Shown: positions 13,795 through 21,607, numbered from the stretch's first letter. The stretch: DNA of 21,993 bases from Eubacterium sp. CAG:841 (GCA_000437375.1 FR898234.1:46370-68362), one strand, 5' to 3'. The notes: generated from the sequence alone by a model not told the origin. A program made the numbers and translations.

Positions 13795-14031
13795 TCAGCT
13801 TTGATTATTTTCGCTTGGAAGTCTCCATGTGATGCGACCTTTATTAAGATCGTAAATGGAAACCTCTATCGTGACACGGTCGCCCGGCACGATTCTGATA
13901 TAGTTCATTCTGAGTTTTCCCGAAAGCTGTGCGGTCACAATATGACCATTCGGGAGTTTGACTTTGAAAGTGGTGTTGGGCATCGCCTCAACAACCGTAC
14001 CCTCAAATTCTATAACATCGTCTTTTGGCAT
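13795..14031 (-). CDS. infA: Translation initiation factor IF-1
   Basis: 78 residues from the ATG at 14031, reading MPKDDVIEFEGTVVEAMPN. The rest is a single S1-like OB fold with the family motifs FKVKLPNGHIV, RMNYIRIVPGDRVTIEVS and DLNKGRITWR. IF-1 binds the 30S A site and cooperates with IF-2 and IF-3. AGGAGGG stands directly upstream; the in-frame ATG at 14064 overlaps map and lies before that site, so it is rejected. A six-residue C-terminal tail makes it slightly longer than the usual 72. Confidence 0.97.
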   Translation of the reverse strand: MPKDDVIEFEGTVVEAMPNTTFKVKLPNGHIVTAQLSGKLRMNYIRIVPGDRVTIEVSIYDLNKGRITWRLPSENNQS

Positions 14032-14056
14032 TGATTCCCTCCTGAAATGTCTTTCG

Positions 14057-14809
14057 TCATTCAACTTTTGTAAGAAACTCAGGCTCGCCGTCGGTTATTG
14101 CAACGGTGTGTTCGTAATGAGCGGCAAGCGAACCGTCAACGGTTACTACTGTCCAATCATTATCAAGCACTCTCACTTCGTGACTGCCTGCAGTTATCAT
14201 CGGTTCTATTGCAATCGTCATACCGGAGAAAAGCCTCGGACCTCTGCCGCGCGTTCCGAAATTCGGAACTTCGGGATCCTCGTGAAGCTCTCTTCCTACG
14301 CCGTGACCAACGTATTGACGGATAACTCCGTATCCGAGCGACGTTGCATAGCCGCAGATTTCGGCGCCGATATCACCTATTCTCGCGCCGTTTCTTGCCT
14401 CAGCGACACCACGATAAAAGCTTTCGCGTGTTACATCTATCAGGGCTTGCGCATCAGCTGATATCCTGCCTACCGCAAAAGTATTCGCACTGTCGCCATT
14501 GAAGCCTCGATAGCAGGCGCCTACATCTATCTTAACAATGTCGCCTTCATGAAGTACGCGATGCTTGCTCGGTATTCCGTGAATAACTTCATTGTTTATG
14601 CTGATGCATGCGCTGCCCGGAAAGCCGCCGTAACCGAGAAACGTGGGTCTTGCCCCACAGCGTTCGATAAACTCGCGTATTACCGTATCAAGATAAGCCG
14701 TTGTAACGCCTTCTCTTATATGGTCGCGCGCCGTAAGGATCGCTTCTCCTGTTATTCTGCCGGCCTTTCGCATCAATGCCAGCTGTTCGCTGTTTTTGAT
14801 TGATATCAT
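14057..14809 (-). CDS. map: Methionine aminopeptidase, type I
   Basis: 250 residues, no N-terminal SH3-binding extension. The five metal ligands are visible: Asp95 (KIDVG), Asp106 (GDSAN), His169 (GHGVG), Glu202 (IEPM) and Glu233 (EHTVA), with His78 (IHGIP) lining the active site. The enzyme removes the initiator methionine from nascent proteins in the cytoplasm. It lies between adk (6-bp gap) and infA (25-bp gap), the normal spc-operon order. No KOW-domain gene stands between map and infA as it does in some Clostridia. Confidence 0.98.
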   Translation of the reverse strand: MISIKNSEQLALMRKAGRITGEAILTARDHIREGVTTAYLDTVIREFIERCGARPTFLGYGGFPGSACISINNEVIHGIPSKHRVLHEGDIVKIDVGACYRGFNGDSANTFAVGRISADAQALIDVTRESFYRGVAEARNGARIGDIGAEICGYATSLGYGVIRQYVGHGVGRELHEDPEVPNFGTRGRGPRLFSGMTIAIEPMITAGSHEVRVLDNDWTVVTVDGSLAAHYEHTVAITDGEPEFLTKVE

Positions 14810-14815
14810 AGGTAA

Positions 14816-15457
14816 TTAACCTCTGAATTTCTCAATAGCGGCAAGCGTGAGCGCCGTTGTGTCGGCTACCTGTTCCTGACCTTCTACCGTAACCAGCTTG
14901 CCCTTAGAAGCATAATACTCTTTAAGCGGCTCTGTCTGATCGTGGTAAACGTGGAGTCTTTCCTTTACAACTTCCGGAACATCGTCCGCACGTGTGTAAA
15001 GTTCACCGTCACACTTGTCACATTTTCCTTCGGCCTCCGACGGGTTGTAAAGAATGTGGTATGTGCTTCCGCACTTTTTGCAAAGGCGTCTGCCGCCCAT
15101 GCGAGCCACTATCTTTTCGTCGGGGACCTCAATGCTTATTACGAGATCCATATTTACGCCCATAGCATCAAGTGCCTGCGCCTGCGGAACAGTTCTCGGA
15201 AAGCCGTCAAGGATAAAACCGTTCTTGCAGTCGTCTTCTTTCAGACGATGCTCGATTATACCTATAACAACACTGTCCGGAACAAGGTCGCCCGCGTCGA
15301 TATAACTCTTTGCGGACTTTCCGAGTTCAGTACCTTTTGCCATAGCTTCACGGAGCAATGCACCGGTAGAAATCGTAGGAATATTGTACTTTTCCGAAAC
15401 TATCTCCGCCTGCGTGCCTTTGCCCGCACCGGGAGCTCCCAAAAACATAAGTTTCAT
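14816..15457 (-). CDS. adk: Adenylate kinase, zinc-lid form
   Basis: 213 residues. The P-loop is GAPGAGKGT (7-15), the AMP-binding segment STGALLREA (30-38) and the motif FILDGFPRT (81-89). The lid carries Cys126, Cys129, Cys146 and Cys149, the four-cysteine zinc form common in Gram-positive bacteria. The enzyme interconverts ATP and AMP with two ADP. GGAGG precedes the ATG. An 82-bp hairpin-bearing spacer separates it from secY. Confidence 0.98.
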   Translation of the reverse strand: MKLMFLGAPGAGKGTQAEIVSEKYNIPTISTGALLREAMAKGTELGKSAKSYIDAGDLVPDSVVIGIIEHRLKEDDCKNGFILDGFPRTVPQAQALDAMGVNMDLVISIEVPDEKIVARMGGRRLCKKCGSTYHILYNPSEAEGKCDKCDGELYTRADDVPEVVKERLHVYHDQTEPLKEYYASKGKLVTVEGQEQVADTTALTLAAIEKFRG

Positions 15458-15498
15458 AGCATTTCCTCCCTTAAATCACGGTTTATGAAATGCCGGGC

Positions 15499-15525
15499 TT
15501 CCCCACCGCCTTGTGCGGCGGGGAA
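15499..15525 (-). other. GC-rich hairpin between secY and adk
   Basis: TTCCCC and CCGC (15499-15509) pair with GCGG and GGGGAA (15515-15525) around a 5-nt loop. On the minus-strand RNA the one odd pair is G-U, giving an 11-bp stem. Weaker outer arms (GAAAT at 15487-15491 with ATTTC at 15533-15537) may extend it. There is no U-tract downstream in the direction of transcription. Confidence 0.6.
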
Positions 15526-15539
15526 ACACGAAATTTCTC

Positions 15540-16895
15540 TTACTGCAAGAATCCTTTGTAGTGGCGCATAGCCATCTGGGATTCCATATCTCTGACCGTT
15601 TCGAGCGCAACGCCCACAACGATAAGAAGCGACGATCCCGAGAATGATACGATACCGATACCAACGGAGAAGATCTCTGTCGAAATGATATTTACCACAA
15701 GCGGTACGCACGCGATTATTCCGAGGAAGAACGCACCCATAAGTACCACTTTATTCAGTACCTTCTGAATGTACTGAGCGGTAGGCTTTCCGGGACGGAT
15801 GCCGGGAATCGATCCACCCTGCTGCATAAGGTTGTTTGCAACCTCAACAGGATTGAAGGAAATCGCAATATAGAAATACGCGAACGCAATAATCAGAACG
15901 AATAAAACGACTGCGTAAATCCAGTTGTCTGATGAAAGAGCGTCCTGAACCTTAGCCCAGAAACTGCCCGACTTGGGCTGGCAGAGATAAATGATCGTTA
16001 CGGGAAGAGAAACTATCGTCGAAGCGAAGATGATAGGCATAACGCCTGACATGTTCAGCTTTATCGGAAGGTTTGAATTCTGACCACCGTACATTTTTCT
16101 GCCTACTACGCGCTTTGCATACTGAACAGGGATACGTCTTTCCGCGTCTGTCATATAAACCATGAATATGATAGAAGCAAGAACCATAACCACTGCGAGT
16201 ACAGAAAGCACAACGGCTACCGCAACATAGGAATTGTCCTGTTTGAGATATTCGCTTATCTGAGACGAGAAATTCGATATTGTGGAAGGAACTCCGCAGA
16301 GGATGTTAGCGAAAAGTATCATTGAGATACCGTTGCCAATGCCCTGTTCGTCGATCTTTTCCGCAAGCCACATGATGAGCGAAGCGCCCGCCGTGTAGCA
16401 GAGAATTATCGTAGTTGCGATAAAGAATGTTTCAAACTTTGTCGAACCTTTTGTTATGATATTGCCGTATACGGCCGTCATCTGCGACGAGCTGAGAAGC
16501 TGATAATAACCGAAAGCGGTTATAAGAGCGAGCGCAACCGTAAGATAACGTGTGATTCTTTCAAGTTTCTTTCTTCCTTCTTCGCCCTGCTTTGAAAGCT
16601 TTTCAAGGGCAGGAATCGCAACAGCAAGAAGCTGAATTACGATCTGCGCCGTGATATAAGGCGATACTGCAAGCGCAAAGAGCGTTGCTTTGGAGAAAGC
16701 GTCACCGGAAAGAATATTGAGATAACTGAATATTGAACCCGAGCCGTAAGTTTCCGCGACCTGAAGGCCGACAGCGTTTATAAACGGAACGGGGATCGCT
16801 GCACCTATACGGTACAGGAGAAGGATGAAGAGCGTAAAGAGCATCTTCTGGCGGAGCTCAGGTATTGCCCAAGCGTTTCTGAGTGTCTTAAGCAC
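15540..16895 (-). CDS. secY: Protein translocase subunit SecY
   Basis: 451 residues with about ten hydrophobic membrane segments, starting MLKTLRNAWAIPELRQKMLF. Motifs include the first-helix IPVPFIN region, the plug-region segment, and the cytoplasmic PGIRPGKPT before the C-terminal helices, used for ribosome and SecA contact. SecY is the channel of the Sec translocase, working with SecE, SecG and SecA. The start is a GTG immediately after the rplO stop (TAAGTG), with GAGGTGG upstream, so the two are tightly coupled. Confidence 0.98.
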   Translation of the reverse strand: MLKTLRNAWAIPELRQKMLFTLFILLLYRIGAAIPVPFINAVGLQVAETYGSGSIFSYLNILSGDAFSKATLFALAVSPYITAQIVIQLLAVAIPALEKLSKQGEEGRKKLERITRYLTVALALITAFGYYQLLSSSQMTAVYGNIITKGSTKFETFFIATTIILCYTAGASLIMWLAEKIDEQGIGNGISMILFANILCGVPSTISNFSSQISEYLKQDNSYVAVAVVLSVLAVVMVLASIIFMVYMTDAERRIPVQYAKRVVGRKMYGGQNSNLPIKLNMSGVMPIIFASTIVSLPVTIIYLCQPKSGSFWAKVQDALSSDNWIYAVVLFVLIIAFAYFYIAISFNPVEVANNLMQQGGSIPGIRPGKPTAQYIQKVLNKVVLMGAFFLGIIACVPLVVNIISTEIFSVGIGIVSFSGSSLLIVVGVALETVRDMESQMAMRHYKGFLQ

Positions 16896-17336
16896 TTATA
16901 CCACCTCGCACTTTCCGCCTGCCTGCTCAATTTTTTCCTTTGCGGAAGCGGAAAAGGCGCTGACCTTGACTGTGAGCTTCTTTGTAAGCTCGCCCTGGCC
17001 AAGAATCTTGACTCCGTCAAGAGCCTTGCGAACGATTTTAGCGGAGACGAGATCGTCTTCGGTTACCGTTGCTCCGTCTTCAAAGGCGTTAAGAGCTTTG
17101 ACATTTACTATGGCATATTCGGTCGCAAACTTGTTGTGGAAGCCTCTCTTCGGAAGTCTTCTGTAAAGCGGAATCTGACCGCCTTCAAAGCCCGGACGTA
17201 CACCGCCGCCGGATCTTGCGTTCTGACCTTTATGTCCTTTGCCTGCTGTTTTTCCGTTACCGGAACCTGTGCCTCTGCCTTTACGCCATGCAGGCGTTAC
17301 AGAGCCTTCAGCAGGTCTGAGTTCATTAAGCTTCAT
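16896..17336 (-). CDS. rplO: 50S ribosomal protein L15
   Basis: 146 residues. The Gly/Arg-rich N-terminus (RKGRGTGSGNGKTAGKGHKG, then GVRPGFEGGQIPLYRRLPKRGF) is the extended rRNA-binding arm of L15; the globular C-terminal domain ends GGKCEVV. L15 is a late-assembling protein of the 50S central region. It directly abuts secY, and a 56-bp spacer precedes it. Confidence 0.98.
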   Translation of the reverse strand: MKLNELRPAEGSVTPAWRKGRGTGSGNGKTAGKGHKGQNARSGGGVRPGFEGGQIPLYRRLPKRGFHNKFATEYAIVNVKALNAFEDGATVTEDDLVSAKIVRKALDGVKILGQGELTKKLTVKVSAFSASAKEKIEQAGGKCEVV

Positions 17337-17392
17337 TTGGGTTTTCCTCCTTATACTGTGAATTTTTTTGATACATTGATTTTTGCCAATGC

Positions 17393-17578
17393 TTAAACAT
17401 TTTCCACCTTTATAAGGTGAGCGAGTATTCTTGCCTTACCCAAAACGGAAGCGTCATTATTCTGAACAGTTACGTCACCGATCTTGTTCAAACCAAGTGA
17501 CTTTGCTGTTGCTTTTTGGTTGGGTTTTGCACCGATAAGGCTGCTTGTAAGAGTAATTTTGATTTTTTCCATCTTCAT
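17393..17578 (-). CDS. rpmD: 50S ribosomal protein L30
   Basis: 61 residues, the short bacterial form. It begins MKMEKIKITLTSSLIGAKP and has LGLNKIGDVTVQNND; it ends HLIKVENV. L30 is a small large-subunit protein. GAGGAGGG precedes the ATG; a second ATG two codons on is also possible. Eight bases separate it from rpsE. Confidence 0.97.
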   Translation of the reverse strand: MKMEKIKITLTSSLIGAKPNQKATAKSLGLNKIGDVTVQNNDASVLGKARILAHLIKVENV

Positions 17579-17586
17579 TTCCCTCC

Positions 17587-18090
17587 TCAGCCTTTGATAT
17601 CTTCGCCGGAAATACCGCGAGCTGCGGCAACCTGTTCTTTTGTGCGGAGTGCACGGAGGCCTTCAAATGTAGCCTTAACTACGTTTGTGGGGTTGCTTGA
17701 ACGCAGGCACTTAGCTCTGATATCCTTTATTCCCGCCATTTCAACTACCGCACGGACTGTGCCGCCGGCAAGAACTCCGGTACCGGGAGCAGCGGGTTTA
17801 AGAAGAACCTGAGCTGCGCCGTAGCGACCGATAACTTCATGGGGGATTGTTGTTCCCTTGAGGGAAACTTCTATAATGTTTTTCTTTGCATCTTCAATAC
17901 CCTTGCGGATAGCTTCGGGATATTCGCTTGCTTTTCCAAGACCGTAGCCAACGTGACCGTTGTAGTCACCAACTACCATTATAGCTGTCTGACGAGCGAT
18001 GCGGCCGCCCTTGACGGTTTTGGAAACACGGTTTGTAGCAACTGTTCTCTCTGTAAGTTCGAGAGTTGCAGGATCGATTATTTTAGCCAT
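17587..18090 (-). CDS. rpsE: 30S ribosomal protein S5
   Basis: 167 residues from the ATG at 18090 (MAKIIDPATLELTERTV). The S5 motifs are RVSKTVKGGRIARQTAIMVVGD and GHVGYGLGKASEYPEAIRKG in outline, then the C-terminal domain with KGTTIPHEVIGRYG and LAGGTVRAVVEMAG. S5 helps keep decoding accurate at the mRNA entry side. GGAGG lies directly upstream; a reading from 18141 would run into rplR and is rejected. Confidence 0.98.
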   Translation of the reverse strand: MAKIIDPATLELTERTVATNRVSKTVKGGRIARQTAIMVVGDYNGHVGYGLGKASEYPEAIRKGIEDAKKNIIEVSLKGTTIPHEVIGRYGAAQVLLKPAAPGTGVLAGGTVRAVVEMAGIKDIRAKCLRSSNPTNVVKATFEGLRALRTKEQVAAARGISGEDIKG

Positions 18091-18103
18091 GTTATTCCTC
18101 CTA

Positions 18104-18463
18104 TCAGAATGCGAGACCGCCCTCGCGGGCTCCGTCTGCAAGTGATGCTACTCTTCCGTGGTAAACATAACCGCCACGGTCGAATACTACATCTTTGATT
18201 CCTTTTTCAAGGGCTCTTTCGGCAACTTTCTTGCCAACGAGCTTTGCGGCATCTTTGTTGCCGCCGTAGTTTTCAAAATCCTTCTCGAGAGAGGACGCCG
18301 AAACGAGTGTTACGCCGTTTACATCATCGATGATCTGTGCGCTGATGTTTGCGAGAGAACGGTAAACACAAAGGCGCGGTCTTTCGGGAGTTCCTGAAAT
18401 CTTCGCTCTGACTCTCTTATGGCGAGTCAAGCGAGCTTTATTGCTATCTTTTCTTGATACCAT
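18104..18463 (-). CDS. rplR: 50S ribosomal protein L18
   Basis: 119 residues. The N-terminus is basic (MVSRKDSNKARLTRHKRVR), followed by GTPERPRLCVYRSLANI and the conserved FDRGGYVYHGRVASLADGAR near the C-terminus. L18 binds 5S rRNA with L5 and L25 in the central protuberance. It lies 18 bp after rplF and 13 bp before rpsE. Confidence 0.98.
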   Translation of the reverse strand: MVSRKDSNKARLTRHKRVRAKISGTPERPRLCVYRSLANISAQIIDDVNGVTLVSASSLEKDFENYGGNKDAAKLVGKKVAERALEKGIKDVVFDRGGYVYHGRVASLADGAREGGLAF

Positions 18464-18481
18464 GATCGTCCGCTCCTTTCA

Positions 18482-19018
18482 TTACTTACCGGTCTTGCCG
18501 GCTTTACGACGAATCTTTTCGCCGGAATACTTAACACCCTTACCGAGATACGGTTCAGGCGGTCTCTTTTCACGAATCTGAGCGGCGATCTGACCGACAG
18601 CCTGCTTGTCGATACCGTGAACGATAACTACGTTTGAGTTCGGTACTTCAAATGTTATACCATTCTCTTCTTTGAAGATAATGGGGTGTGAATAACCGAG
18701 TGCAAGAGTAAGAGTTTTGTTTGCAAGCGTTGCTTTGTAACCAACACCTACGATCTCAAGAGTTTTTGAGAAACCGTTTGTAACACCTTCAACCATGTTG
18801 GCGATGAGTGTACGTGTAAGACCGTGCAAAGCTCTGTATTCTTTGTCATCATTGGGGCGTTCAACTACAATGAAACCGCCTTCGTTCTTTATAGAGATTC
18901 CTGAGTGGAATGTCTCTGTAAGAGTACCCTTAGGTCCCTTTACCGTAACCGTGCCGCCATTGATTGTAACTTCAACGCCGGCGGGAACAGCGATATGTTT
19001 TCTACCGATTCTTGACAT
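18482..19018 (-). CDS. rplF: 50S ribosomal protein L6
   Basis: 178 residues, beginning MSRIGRKHIAVPAGVEVTIN. It has the two repeated L6 domains and the C-terminal signature PPEPYLGKGVKYSGEKIRRK. L6 binds 23S rRNA near the sarcin-ricin loop, at the elongation-factor site. Length is typical; GGAGGGAG precedes the start. Confidence 0.98.
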   Translation of the reverse strand: MSRIGRKHIAVPAGVEVTINGGTVTVKGPKGTLTETFHSGISIKNEGGFIVVERPNDDKEYRALHGLTRTLIANMVEGVTNGFSKTLEIVGVGYKATLANKTLTLALGYSHPIIFKEENGITFEVPNSNVVIVHGIDKQAVGQIAAQIREKRPPEPYLGKGVKYSGEKIRRKAGKTGK

Positions 19019-19036
19019 ATTCTCTCCTCCCTCCGA

Positions 19037-19435
19037 TTACCAGACAAAGGCGATGATTTCGCCGCCGACGCCAAGCTCACGAGCCTTTTTGTCGGTCATT
19101 ATGCCCTTTGATGTGGATACGATGGCGATGCCGAGTCCGCCGAGGACTTTGGGCATGTCTTCGCAGTTTGAATAAATACGAAGGCCGGGTTTGGAAACTC
19201 TGCGGAGCCCCTGGATGGTCTTTGTCTTACCCTTACCGTATTTAAGAGTAATTCTGATTATTCCCTGTCTGCCGTCTTCGATGATCTGATAGCTCTTGAT
19301 GTAACCTTCCGCAACAAGAATGTCAGCAATGGCTTTCTTCATATTGGAAGCGGGTACATCAACCGTTTCATGCTTTGCGTCGTTCGCATTTCTGATACGG
19401 GTGAGCATATCGGCAATTACGTCTGAGATTTGCAT
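19037..19435 (-). CDS. rpsH: 30S ribosomal protein S8
   Basis: 132 residues, starting MQISDVIADMLTRIRNAND and ending with the S8 signature STSKGIMTDKKARELGVGGE and IIAFVW. S8 is a primary binder of the 16S central domain and, in E. coli, also represses the spc operon by binding mRNA. Whether that holds here is unknown, but the 136-bp spacer just upstream is filled by three hairpins, a feature worth testing as a regulatory site. AAGGAGG precedes the ATG. Confidence 0.98.
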   Translation of the reverse strand: MQISDVIADMLTRIRNANDAKHETVDVPASNMKKAIADILVAEGYIKSYQIIEDGRQGIIRITLKYGKGKTKTIQGLRRVSKPGLRIYSNCEDMPKVLGGLGIAIVSTSKGIMTDKKARELGVGGEIIAFVW

Positions 19436-19453
19436 TGTTATTTCCTCCTTAAT

Positions 19454-19549
19454 GCAAGTTTTCGCGAAGCGTGTGTGCGCTTCGCCTTGCCTGCCGGAAT
19501 TTTTCCGGCGGCGTGTCGGCGGTTAAAGCTCTTCGCTTTCCTTCCGACA
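19454..19549 (-). other. Three tandem hairpins between rpsN and rpsH
   Basis: H1 (19454-19490): GCAAG and GCGAAGCG pair with CGCTTCGC and CTTGC, 13 bp with a 5-nt bulge. H2 (19493-19509): GCCGGAA pairs with TTCCGGC around TTT. H3 (19514-19549): TGTCGG pairs with CCGACA, with AAAGC-GCTTT inside. They fill most of a 136-bp spacer in an operon where most gaps are under 30 bp. No U-tract follows in the direction of transcription. Confidence 0.75.
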
Positions 19550-19571
19550 AGATGGAGCGTTTACCGTGTTA

Positions 19572-19757
19572 TTACCAGCTTGATTTCTTTACGCCGGGTA
19601 TCTGACCCTTGTAAGCAAGCTCACGGAAGCAGATTCTGCAAATGCCGTATTTACGGAGATATGCGTGAGGTCTGCCGCAGATTTTGCATCTTGTGTATTC
19701 TCTTGTGGAATACTTCTGAGGCTTCTGCTGTTTGAGTTTTAATGCTGTTCTTGCCAT
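19572..19757 (-). CDS. rpsN: 30S ribosomal protein S14, zinc-binding (type Z)
   Basis: 61 residues, the short zinc form. Cys24, Cys27, Cys40 and Cys43 (CKIC and CRIC) are the metal ligands, and the conserved RPHAYLRKYGICR core and C-terminal GQIPGVKKSSW are present. S14 is in the 30S head near the decoding centre. GGGGGT stands upstream; a 14-bp gap follows rplE. Confidence 0.98.
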   Translation of the reverse strand: MARTALKLKQQKPQKYSTREYTRCKICGRPHAYLRKYGICRICFRELAYKGQIPGVKKSSW

Positions 19758-19771
19758 TTATTTTACCCCCA

Positions 19772-20314
19772 TTATTTAGCAAAGGGAGCGCCCATCAGCG
19801 TGAGGAGCGTCTTTGCTTCTTCGTCTGTTGTTGCAGTCGTAACAAAGGTAATATCCATACCCATTATCTTCTCTACCTTGTCGTATTCGATTTCGGGGAA
19901 GATAAGCTGTTCTTTAAGACCGAGCGAGTAGTTGCCGCGGCCGTCGAAAGCGTTGGGATTGATACCGCGGAAGTCACGAACGCGAGGAAGCGCGAGGTTG
20001 AACAGTCTGTCCATGAATTCGAACATTCTGTCACCGCGAAGCGTAACCTTTGCGCCGATTTTCATTCCGGCTCTTACCTTGAAGTTTGCTACCGACTTCT
20101 TTGCGAATGTGGGTACGGCCTTCTGACCTGTGATATCGGTAAGATAACCGATAGCGAGGTCAATAACCTTCGGGTTGTCTTTGCCTTCGCCGCAACCCAT
20201 GTTGATAACGATCTTATCAAATCTCGGTATCTGCATCGGGCTCTTGTACGAAAACTGTTTTGCAAGTTCCGGAGCGACTTCGGCTTTATAAAATTCTTTC
20301 AATCTTGCTGCCAT
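19772..20314 (-). CDS. rplE: 50S ribosomal protein L5
   Basis: 180 residues. Motifs include MQIPRFDKIVINMGCGEG, GQKAVPTFAKKSVANFKVR, GAKVTLRGDRMFEFMDRL and the C-terminal MDITFVTTATTDEEAKTLL. L5 binds 5S rRNA in the central protuberance and contacts P-site tRNA. GGAGGT precedes the ATG. Length is the usual 179-180. A 459-codon antisense frame across this gene, rplX and rplN is an overprinting artefact. Confidence 0.98.
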   Translation of the reverse strand: MAARLKEFYKAEVAPELAKQFSYKSPMQIPRFDKIVINMGCGEGKDNPKVIDLAIGYLTDITGQKAVPTFAKKSVANFKVRAGMKIGAKVTLRGDRMFEFMDRLFNLALPRVRDFRGINPNAFDGRGNYSLGLKEQLIFPEIEYDKVEKIMGMDITFVTTATTDEEAKTLLTLMGAPFAK

Positions 20315-20329
20315 TTCATCTTACCTCCA

Positions 20330-20668
20330 TTAAAACTTGCTTCCGCATTTTGCGCAAACGCGGGTCTTTGTCTTTTTGGTCTTGCCGTTTTTGTCCGTTG
20401 TTGTTTCAACAAGCGTCTTTACACGGCGACCTGCCTTGCACTTATCGCAATAAAGCATAACCTTATCTGCATAGAGCGCGCCCTCGACCTTCATTATGCC
20501 GCTGGGATCGTTCTGGTTTCTTGCTTTAACGTGCTTGGTCTGTACGTTTACTTTTTCAACGATAACCTTGCCCTCTTCGGGGGATACCGCCATTACCTTG
20601 CCCTTGACGCCCTTGTCGTCACCGGAAATAACAATAACGGTATCGTCTTTTCTGATATGCATTTTCAT
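20330..20668 (-). CDS. rplX: 50S ribosomal protein L24 with two CxxC pairs
   Basis: 112 residues. The KOW motif is near the N-terminus (DDTVIVISGDDKGVKGKVMA). The C-terminal part carries CDKC (74-77) and CAKC (105-108), a zinc-ribbon-like pair found in some bacterial L24 proteins but not in that of B. subtilis. L24 is an early assembly initiator of the 50S subunit. GGAGG precedes the ATG at 20668; an ATG two codons later is an alternative. Confidence 0.97.
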   Translation of the reverse strand: MKMHIRKDDTVIVISGDDKGVKGKVMAVSPEEGKVIVEKVNVQTKHVKARNQNDPSGIMKVEGALYADKVMLYCDKCKAGRRVKTLVETTTDKNGKTKKTKTRVCAKCGSKF

Positions 20669-20683
20669 TTTAAGATTCCTCCA

Positions 20684-21052
20684 TTAAAGTACTTCGGGTG
20701 CGAGAGAAAGGATCTTAAGATAGTCCTTGTCTCTGAGCTCTCTTGCTACAGGTCCAAATATACGCGTGCCTCTCGGCGTCTTGTCATCCTTGATAATTAC
20801 AGCCGCGTTCTCGTCGAATCTGAGGGTAGAACCGTCAGGACGTTTGATGCCCTTAACGGTACGAACGATTACAGCCTTTACGACTTCGCCCTTCTTTACC
20901 TGACCGCCGGGAGCTGCCTTTTTAACAGCTGCGACCACAACATCTCCGACACCGGCATATCTTCTTCCGGTACCGCCGAGCACACGAATACACATAAGTT
21001 CTTTTGCGCCGGTATTGTCGGCGACTTTCATAAGCGATTGCTGTTGTATCAC
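20684..21052 (-). CDS. rplN: 50S ribosomal protein L14
   Basis: 122 residues, the exact family length, starting at GTG 21052 (MIQQQSLMKVADNTGAKELM in outline). Motifs include CIRVLGGTGRRYAGVGDVVV and the C-terminal RGTRIFGPVARELRD. L14 is at the subunit interface and binds the silencing factor RsfS. AAGGAGG lies eight bases before the GTG; an upstream in-frame ATG at 21076 contains that site and is rejected. The true start leaves a 72-bp spacer after rpsQ that folds into a hairpin. Confidence 0.97.
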   Translation of the reverse strand: MIQQQSLMKVADNTGAKELMCIRVLGGTGRRYAGVGDVVVAAVKKAAPGGQVKKGEVVKAVIVRTVKGIKRPDGSTLRFDENAAVIIKDDKTPRGTRIFGPVARELRDKDYLKILSLAPEVL

Positions 21053-21070
21053 TGTGCTTTCCTCCTTAGC

Positions 21071-21123
21071 ATTCACATCTCACAGGCTGCGGCAATTTGC
21101 CGCTCCAGCCCTGCACTGTGAAT
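21071..21123 (-). other. Long hairpin filling the rpsQ-rplN spacer
   Basis: Outer arms ATTCACA (21071-21077) and TGTGAAT (21117-21123) enclose further arms GGCTG (21085-21089) with CAGCC (21106-21110) and GCGGCAA (21089-21095) with TTGCCGC (21097-21103). The structure starts one base after the rpsQ stop codon and ends a few bases before the rplN ribosome-binding site. No U-tract follows. Confidence 0.7.
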
Positions 21124-21124
21124 T

Positions 21125-21391
21125 TTATTTTGCTTTTTCGATTATGGAAACCAAACGCCATCTCTTGTCTTTAGAAAGGGGTCTTGTTTCCATTACGCTG
21201 ACCTTGTCGCCGATAGCGCACTCATTGTTCTCATCGTGAGCTTTGAGCTTAACTGTTCTCTTAACGACTTTGCCATACTTGGGGTGCTTAACGTTATCTT
21301 CGATAGCAACAACGATCGTTTTGTCCATCTTGTCACTTACGACCTTGCCGACTCTCGTTTTTCTGAGATTTCTCTCTGTTACTTCACTCAT
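21125..21391 (-). CDS. rpsQ: 30S ribosomal protein S17
   Basis: 88 residues. The OB-fold S17 motifs are LRKTRVGKVVSDKMDKTIVV, HPKYGKVVKRTVKLKAHDE and IGDKVSVMETRPLSKDKRWR. S17 binds the 5' domain of 16S rRNA early in assembly. GAGAGGAG precedes the ATG. Twenty bases separate it from rpmC. Confidence 0.98.
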   Translation of the reverse strand: MSEVTERNLRKTRVGKVVSDKMDKTIVVAIEDNVKHPKYGKVVKRTVKLKAHDENNECAIGDKVSVMETRPLSKDKRWRLVSIIEKAK

Positions 21392-21411
21392 GACATTTCT
21401 CCTCTCTCAGA

Positions 21412-21603
21412 TTACTGTTCGTTCTTCTCGCGAAGGACTGTCATAACTCTCGCGATGTCCCTCTTGGTTTCCGTAATCTTGTGGGGATTGTCAAGCTGGT
21501 TTATCGCGTGCTGGAAGCGAAGGTTGAACAACTCAGCTTTAAGCTCCTTGAGCTTCGCATCGAGTTCAGCGGAAGTCATTGTTTTAAGTTCTGCTGCTTT
21601 CAC
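21412..21603 (-). CDS. rpmC: 50S ribosomal protein L29
   Basis: 63 residues, a two-helix hairpin protein: MKAAELKTMTSAELDAKL at the start, the signature AELFNLRFQHAINQLDNPHK, and the end VLREKNEQ. L29 lies at the tunnel exit near L23, where signal recognition particle and trigger factor dock. The start is a GTG (21601-21603); its AGGAGGAA site lies within the last codons of rplP, whose stop is only four bases upstream. Confidence 0.98.
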   Translation of the reverse strand: MKAAELKTMTSAELDAKLKELKAELFNLRFQHAINQLDNPHKITETKRDIARVMTVLREKNEQ

Positions 21604-21607
21604 TGTA

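Noticed and set aside
19742..21121. 459-codon plus-strand open frame
   Set aside because: It is antisense to rplE, rplX and rplN, which are unmistakable. The translation is Cys/Phe-rich without family resemblance and has no sensible ribosome-binding site.
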